Assembly: GCA_002414385.1 (NCBI GenBank)
Contig: DHZH01000008.1
Coordinates: 130,847-194,846, forward strand
Direction: 5' to 3'
Length of the DNA stretch: 64,000 nucleotides
Source of the DNA: Gammaproteobacteria bacterium UBA5109
GTDB taxonomy: Bacteria; Pseudomonadota; Gammaproteobacteria; Pseudomonadales; Pseudohongiellaceae
Shown: piece after piece, positions 60,079 to 64,000 of the stretch
How positions within the stretch are numbered: position 1 is the stretch's first letter
How the letters are laid out: every line of letters begins with the position of its first letter
Notes under the pieces: model-generated
What the model was told of the DNA's origin: nothing
Database searches by the model: none
The model's input: the letters and a program-made list of their open reading frames with translations, nothing else
Made by a program: the position numbers and the translations under genes

Positions 60079-61238
60079 GCCTGCGACTCCTGCTCCTGCA
60101 AAGTGACTGCTTTGATGGTTTGTTTTACCTGTGCGACTTTTTCAATCAGTTTATTGCGGTCTTCGTCAACGATGGTGACATGTCCCATTTTTCTGAAAGG
60201 CCTGGTTTCTGCTTTGCCATACAGGAATAAATGTACACCCGGAATAAGCAGCAGCTTGTTCAGGCCGCTGTAATGCACCGGGCCGGTATGCCCCGCCTCT
60301 CCCAGTAAATTTACCATGGCAGAAGGCCGGTTGATAGCGGTCGAACCCAGTGGCAGGTTAAGAATCGCACGCAAAAGCTGTTCATACTGGGAAGTCACAT
60401 TGGCATTAATGGTCTGATGGCCGCTGTTGTGCGGCCGCGGTGCGACTTCATTGACCAGTATTTCCCCGGACCTGCTGACAAACATTTCCACCGCCAGCAG
60501 GCCGATGATCTCCAGTTTCTGCACCAGTGAGCTGGCAATCTCAATTGCCTGATTCTGCAGTTCATTGCTGAGCGTACTCGGAGAAATCAGGTAGTCGACC
60601 AGATTATGCTCGGCATGAAAAACACATTCGACAATCGGATAAACCGCCACATCACCATGGGCATTGCGTGCCGCAATCACGGAGATTTCACGGTCCATAT
60701 CCACGGCTTTTTCCAATAGTCCTGGCGCATCAAATGCCTTCTCCAGATTGGTTGCGGAATCCAGCCTGACCACCCCGCCGCCGTCATAGCCTCCCACTCC
60801 AAGTTTATTGAACGCCGGCAAAAAATCACTGTGTTTCCTGATATCCGCCAGGTCATCCACAAGCACAAACTCTGCCGTCGGAATACCATGCTCCTGATAG
60901 AACTGCTTCTGTTTGCGCTTATCCTGAATGGTTTCAATGACACGAGGCTGGGGGCATACCTGCAGCCCTTCCTTTTCCAGTAGATACAGGGCTTCGACGT
61001 TGACGTTTTCTATCTCAATGGTCAGCAGATCGACCCTTTTGCCGAACTCGTAGACCGTAGCAAAATCCTGCAGGTCACCCTGAAAAAATTCAGTGGCTAT
61101 CCCCGCACAGGGGGCAAGTGGTGAAGGGTCAAGCACACAGGTATGAATATCCAGATTCGGGCAGGCCTGGATCAGCATGCGGCCCAGCTGTCCGCCACCC
61201 AGAATACCCAGTTTGAAATCTTTATAGAATGCTTTCAT
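60075..61238 (-). CDS. purK: 5-(carboxyamino)imidazole ribonucleotide synthase PurK
   Basis: ATP-grasp enzyme making N5-CAIR. The 387-residue protein opens with LGILGGGQLGRML, has NKLGVGGYDGGGVVRL and EMFVSRSGEILVNEVAPRPHNSGH, and GSTAINRPSAMVNLLG. It starts at 61238 and is followed by purE on the same strand with a 4-base overlap (60075-60078). Confidence 0.97.
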   Translation of the reverse strand: MKAFYKDFKLGILGGGQLGRMLIQACPNLDIHTCVLDPSPLAPCAGIATEFFQGDLQDFATVYEFGKRVDLLTIEIENVNVEALYLLEKEGLQVCPQPRVIETIQDKRKQKQFYQEHGIPTAEFVLVDDLADIRKHSDFLPAFNKLGVGGYDGGGVVRLDSATNLEKAFDAPGLLEKAVDMDREISVIAARNAHGDVAVYPIVECVFHAEHNLVDYLISPSTLSNELQNQAIEIASSLVQKLEIIGLLAVEMFVSRSGEILVNEVAPRPHNSGHQTINANVTSQYEQLLRAILNLPLGSTAINRPSAMVNLLGEAGHTGPVHYSGLNKLLLIPGVHLFLYGKAETRPFRKMGHVTIVDEDRNKLIEKVAQVKQTIKAVTLQEQESQA

Positions 61239-61335
61239 GCGCGCTCAGAACGCCACTTTATTCATGAAAAGCGGCGCATCTTAACAGGAAAATATTGGCA
61301 GTGCGATAGCAGGAGCCCCGAATAATCAGGCCTGA

Positions 61336-62103
61336 TCAGAAGCCGTTGGCTCTAAAGTAGATATAGGTGGAGAGTGCCTTGATAGTGACCGCACTTAATT
61401 CCTGTCCCCAGGGCGGACAGACACCTAGGCGCCCATTGGCTATCACGTCATAAATTTCCTGCCCGCTGCCTCCATAAAGCCAGATGTCATCAGTCAGGTC
61501 AGGACCACCGAAGGGTTTGTAGCCACTGCCGTCTTCGCCATGGCATTCGGTGCACACTGGCCATACATCTGCTGCCACTTCCACGGCAAAAGGATTGACG
61601 TCCTCTCCACTGAGGTAGAGCACATAATCGACCAGGTTATTGATCATGTCTTCATCCATGCCCAGTTGCGCATACGCCGGCATTTCCGAATAACGCGTAT
61701 CCGGGCAGCCGCCAAACATTTTGATTGCATCGTCGCAATCAGTATTACGGACGCCGTAGGTAATGGTCTGCATGATTTCCATGACCGGCTCGACCGCAGT
61801 CATTTCAAGACCGGTGACACCCCAGAGCCAGTCGAAATCAACCAGATTGGGAACACCGGGACCGCCACTCAGATCTTCGGCATGACATTCGGCACAGTGA
61901 TTATCGACAGCTTCTTCTGCCAGGTCATTCATGTGAGCAAGCAGTTCTGCATCGGCCTGAACGGCTTCCGGTGAAGCCAGCAGCAAACGCTCATCAAGCT
62001 CGGCATTCTGGGCCTGCAGTGGTGAACTTAACAGGCAGCTTGCCAGAGCAATTATGGCAAATGACATTCTGTGTGAATTGAAAACAGAAATAAGGTTTTG
62101 CAT
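61336..62103 (-). CDS. Soluble di-heme cytochrome c, CcoP-like
   Basis: A 255-residue periplasmic protein with signal peptide (to about residue 31) and two c-type heme motifs, CAECH and CTECH. The second domain (SGYKPFGGPDLTDDIWLYGGSGQEI) resembles the C-terminal heme domain of cbb3 oxidase subunit CcoP, but no membrane anchor beyond the signal. The first domain keeps the methionine ligand (SEMPAY); in the second, the expected Met of the GRxGxMP motif is Cys (GRLGVCPPW). Partner unknown. Confidence 0.87.
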   Translation of the reverse strand: MQNLISVFNSHRMSFAIIALASCLLSSPLQAQNAELDERLLLASPEAVQADAELLAHMNDLAEEAVDNHCAECHAEDLSGGPGVPNLVDFDWLWGVTGLEMTAVEPVMEIMQTITYGVRNTDCDDAIKMFGGCPDTRYSEMPAYAQLGMDEDMINNLVDYVLYLSGEDVNPFAVEVAADVWPVCTECHGEDGSGYKPFGGPDLTDDIWLYGGSGQEIYDVIANGRLGVCPPWGQELSAVTIKALSTYIYFRANGF

Positions 62104-62213
62104 GAGGAATCCCCGAGTCTCAGAGCGTTTAAAATAATCAATGTAACAAAGACTGCAAAGTCATTAAACTGGCTTATTTGATGAACATCAAGCCCAACAT
62201 TTACCTCTGTAAT

Positions 62214-63971
62214 TCACAGGTATGCCTGGAATGCCTTGTTACTCAGCCAGACTGACTGATAGGGTGCCAGCTTGATTATTTCCTGATCCTGCCGCAGTTT
62301 TTCCCCTGAAATCAGATCCGACCACTGGTCCGTGGAAACCAGATTTAAATTACTGAGGGAGACTTCCTGCTCGGTATCGGAAATATTATTGAGACAGAAT
62401 ATGCTCTGATCGCGCAGCAGGCTCTGACGCCAGAAAGCAAACACCTCATCCCCCACATGCAGGGTGAACATAATCGCGTTCGGGTGAAAGGCTGCCTGTT
62501 TTTTACGAATGGCAATCAGCCGTTTCAGCTCATTCATGATACGTGAATGGTGGTTGTCTTCTTTCAGCAGGGCTTCAATTTCATCCAGCTGCCAGTTATG
62601 TCGATTAATGGCACGTCTGTTATTGGTATTGGCCAGCTTTTCCAGATCATTTTCAGTCCCCAGCAAACTGTGAATATAAAAAGCCGGTACACCTTCCATG
62701 GCCAGCATGACCGTATGGGCGCAGATAAAACGCTGTTCCTGGTTGCCGTCATCCGGATTATCCATTGTGCCCTTCATGGCATCAAACAGGCTGATATTGA
62801 TTTCGTAGGGGCGTTGTTTACCGTTACTACCCAGGCTCCTCCATGACACAGCTCCTCCGGCCAGTTCCATGGCGCCAATCAAACGCTGGATCTGCTCTTC
62901 CTCAACCAGACCTTCCAGTGGCCGCAGTCCGATACCGTCATGCGAAGCTATAAAGTTCAGAAATGTGGTGCCCTTTTGGGCCGGCGGCATACTCATCATC
63001 CAGCTTTTCAGTGCATGGCAGTTTCCGGTCACCATGGTGTTCAATAACAAAGGCGGCAGGGAAAAGTTGTAAATAATATGTGCTTCATTGGCATTGCCGA
63101 AATAGGACAGGTTTTCCCGGTTGGGGATATTGGTTTCGGTAATGATGATTGTGCCGGGTTTATAATACTCAATCAGGGTCCGGATCAGGCGAATAATTTC
63201 ATGCGTCTGGTCGAGGTTCAGACAGCTCGTACCCTCTTCTTTCCATAAAAAAGCGACAGCGTCGAGACGGAAAATCTGCACCCCGTTATCAAGATAAAGC
63301 TTGATGATTTTAACCATCTCCAGCAGGACTTGCGGATTGCGGAAATTCAGATCTATCTGGTCATGGCTGAAAGTACACCAGACATATTTGAGCCCCTCCT
63401 GAGTCTGTACTTCCCGTAACAGCGGTGTCGCCCTGGGCCGCACCACCTGGCTCGTATCAAAGTCCCTGTCTACAGTGAAGAAATAGTCTTTGCCCGGGGG
63501 CTTGCCTTGTTTGAATTGCGTAAACCATTGCCCGAGCGATGAGCAATGATTGATGACCAGATCAGACATGAGTTTGAATTTCCTGGCTATCTGGTCAATA
63601 TGCTCCCAAGTTCCAAAGCTGTCATTGACCTGGGTATAGTCAATGACGGCAAAACCATCGTCTGAACTGAAAGGAAAGAAAGGCAGAACATGTACCCAGG
63701 ATATTTTTTCTGAAAAATAACGCGTCAGAAAATAGTCCAGGGTTAACAGGGGCGCTTCATCCTTGTTCACAAAAGTATTGGCGTAGGTAATCAGCGCTAT
63801 GTCTTTTTCCGTCCAGTTGTTTTTCAGCCAGCGTGGTTTTTGTGGCGACTGATGCAAATCCATGAGCTGCAAAAGCTTTTGCCCAAGGTCTTCAACTTCA
63901 AGGTCGGGATAAATCTGGCTTAAATGCGCAAGCACACGATTGTGCAGGTCTTCTGCTAGATCAACAGTCAT
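62214..63971 (-). CDS. GH13_18 sugar phosphorylase (sucrose/glucosylglycerate phosphorylase-like)
   Basis: Phosphorolyses an alpha-glucoside. The 585-residue protein has the GH13 TIM-barrel: DLVINHCSS, the nucleophile region FRLDAVAFLWKEEGT, acid/base TETNIPN and FIASHDGIGLRP. The IRLIRTLIEYYKPGTI and EGVPAFYIHSLLG segments match the sucrose-phosphorylase subfamily, which includes glucosylglycerate phosphorylase (E. coli YcjM); the substrate is not decided. ATG 63971 is preferred to TTG 63977. The rest of this cluster lies beyond the window. Confidence 0.87.
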   Translation of the reverse strand: MTVDLAEDLHNRVLAHLSQIYPDLEVEDLGQKLLQLMDLHQSPQKPRWLKNNWTEKDIALITYANTFVNKDEAPLLTLDYFLTRYFSEKISWVHVLPFFPFSSDDGFAVIDYTQVNDSFGTWEHIDQIARKFKLMSDLVINHCSSLGQWFTQFKQGKPPGKDYFFTVDRDFDTSQVVRPRATPLLREVQTQEGLKYVWCTFSHDQIDLNFRNPQVLLEMVKIIKLYLDNGVQIFRLDAVAFLWKEEGTSCLNLDQTHEIIRLIRTLIEYYKPGTIIITETNIPNRENLSYFGNANEAHIIYNFSLPPLLLNTMVTGNCHALKSWMMSMPPAQKGTTFLNFIASHDGIGLRPLEGLVEEEQIQRLIGAMELAGGAVSWRSLGSNGKQRPYEINISLFDAMKGTMDNPDDGNQEQRFICAHTVMLAMEGVPAFYIHSLLGTENDLEKLANTNNRRAINRHNWQLDEIEALLKEDNHHSRIMNELKRLIAIRKKQAAFHPNAIMFTLHVGDEVFAFWRQSLLRDQSIFCLNNISDTEQEVSLSNLNLVSTDQWSDLISGEKLRQDQEIIKLAPYQSVWLSNKAFQAYL

Positions 63972-64000
63972 GCTCAAGGCCTAAGAGAATTCTGCAATAT

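Overview
The window is chromosomal DNA of moderate GC content from a gammaproteobacterium, probably a marine heterotroph. I base that on the complete Ccm (system I) cytochrome c maturation operon, and on a housekeeping block (ffh, rpsP-rimM-trmD-rplS, dsbC-hom-thrC, recJ) in the order I recall from Pseudomonas. A TonB-dependent receptor, a MscS channel, an M16 lipoprotein peptidase, probable sigma-E and sigma-54 promoters and a REP pair of pseudomonad type point the same way. I cannot name the genus from sequence alone. No rRNA, tRNA, CRISPR array, insertion sequence or phage gene was recognised.

Layout. 1-2.2 kb: yciB, a secreted cyclophilin and a HemD-type uroporphyrinogen-III synthase. 2.2-2.85 kb: an AT-rich region with repeated GTTAC boxes in front of an unrecognised 43-residue membrane protein. 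2.85-6.3 kb: moaB-moaA, divergent from modB-modC (no modA). 6.3-12.3 kb: ferredoxin-NADP reductase, a VTC/DUF4956/CotH operon, a DUF4159 protein and an MFS exporter. 12.3-19.25 kb: ccmABCDEFGHI. 19.25-22.5 kb: dcd, a small cytochrome c and recJ. 22.7-28.0 kb: an HtrA protease with a sigma-E-like promoter, a TetR regulator, and a four-gene exported-protein cassette (DUF6152, two homologous unknown proteins, a metallo-beta-lactamase-fold protein with an altered metal site). This block sits between recJ and thrC. 28.1-35.2 kb: thrC, hom, dsbC, rplS, trmD, rimM, rpsP, ffh. 35.3-38.8 kb: a CcsA-like protein, a CNNM/CorC protein, a NUDIX hydrolase and an FdhD homologue lacking the CxxC. 38.8-47.3 kb: small membrane proteins, mscS, pirin, the M16 peptidase and a NadR-like kinase, plus a possible sigma-54-driven small RNA at 39.0 kb.

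47.5-58.1 kb is the most unusual part. A TPP riboswitch controls a TonB-dependent receptor. It is followed by a tightly packed ten-gene run: thermostable-hemolysin family protein, acyl-adenylating enzyme, heme-oxygenase-like di-iron enzyme with all six expected metal ligands, short-chain dehydrogenase, secreted TPR protein, response regulator, histidine kinase, cupredoxin-fold protein without copper ligands, FTR1 iron permease and a probable outer-membrane protein. The gene order suggests a small-molecule pathway built around an iron enzyme, joined to a two-component system and an iron importer. A 9-bp perfect palindrome overlaps the ribosome-binding site of the first gene. 58.1-64 kb: an aromatic aminotransferase, a REP pair, purE-purK, a CcoP-like soluble di-heme cytochrome and a GH13_18 sugar phosphorylase.

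All family calls come from reading motifs by eye. Numbers quoted are coordinates or residue counts taken directly from the sequence; no database search was run.
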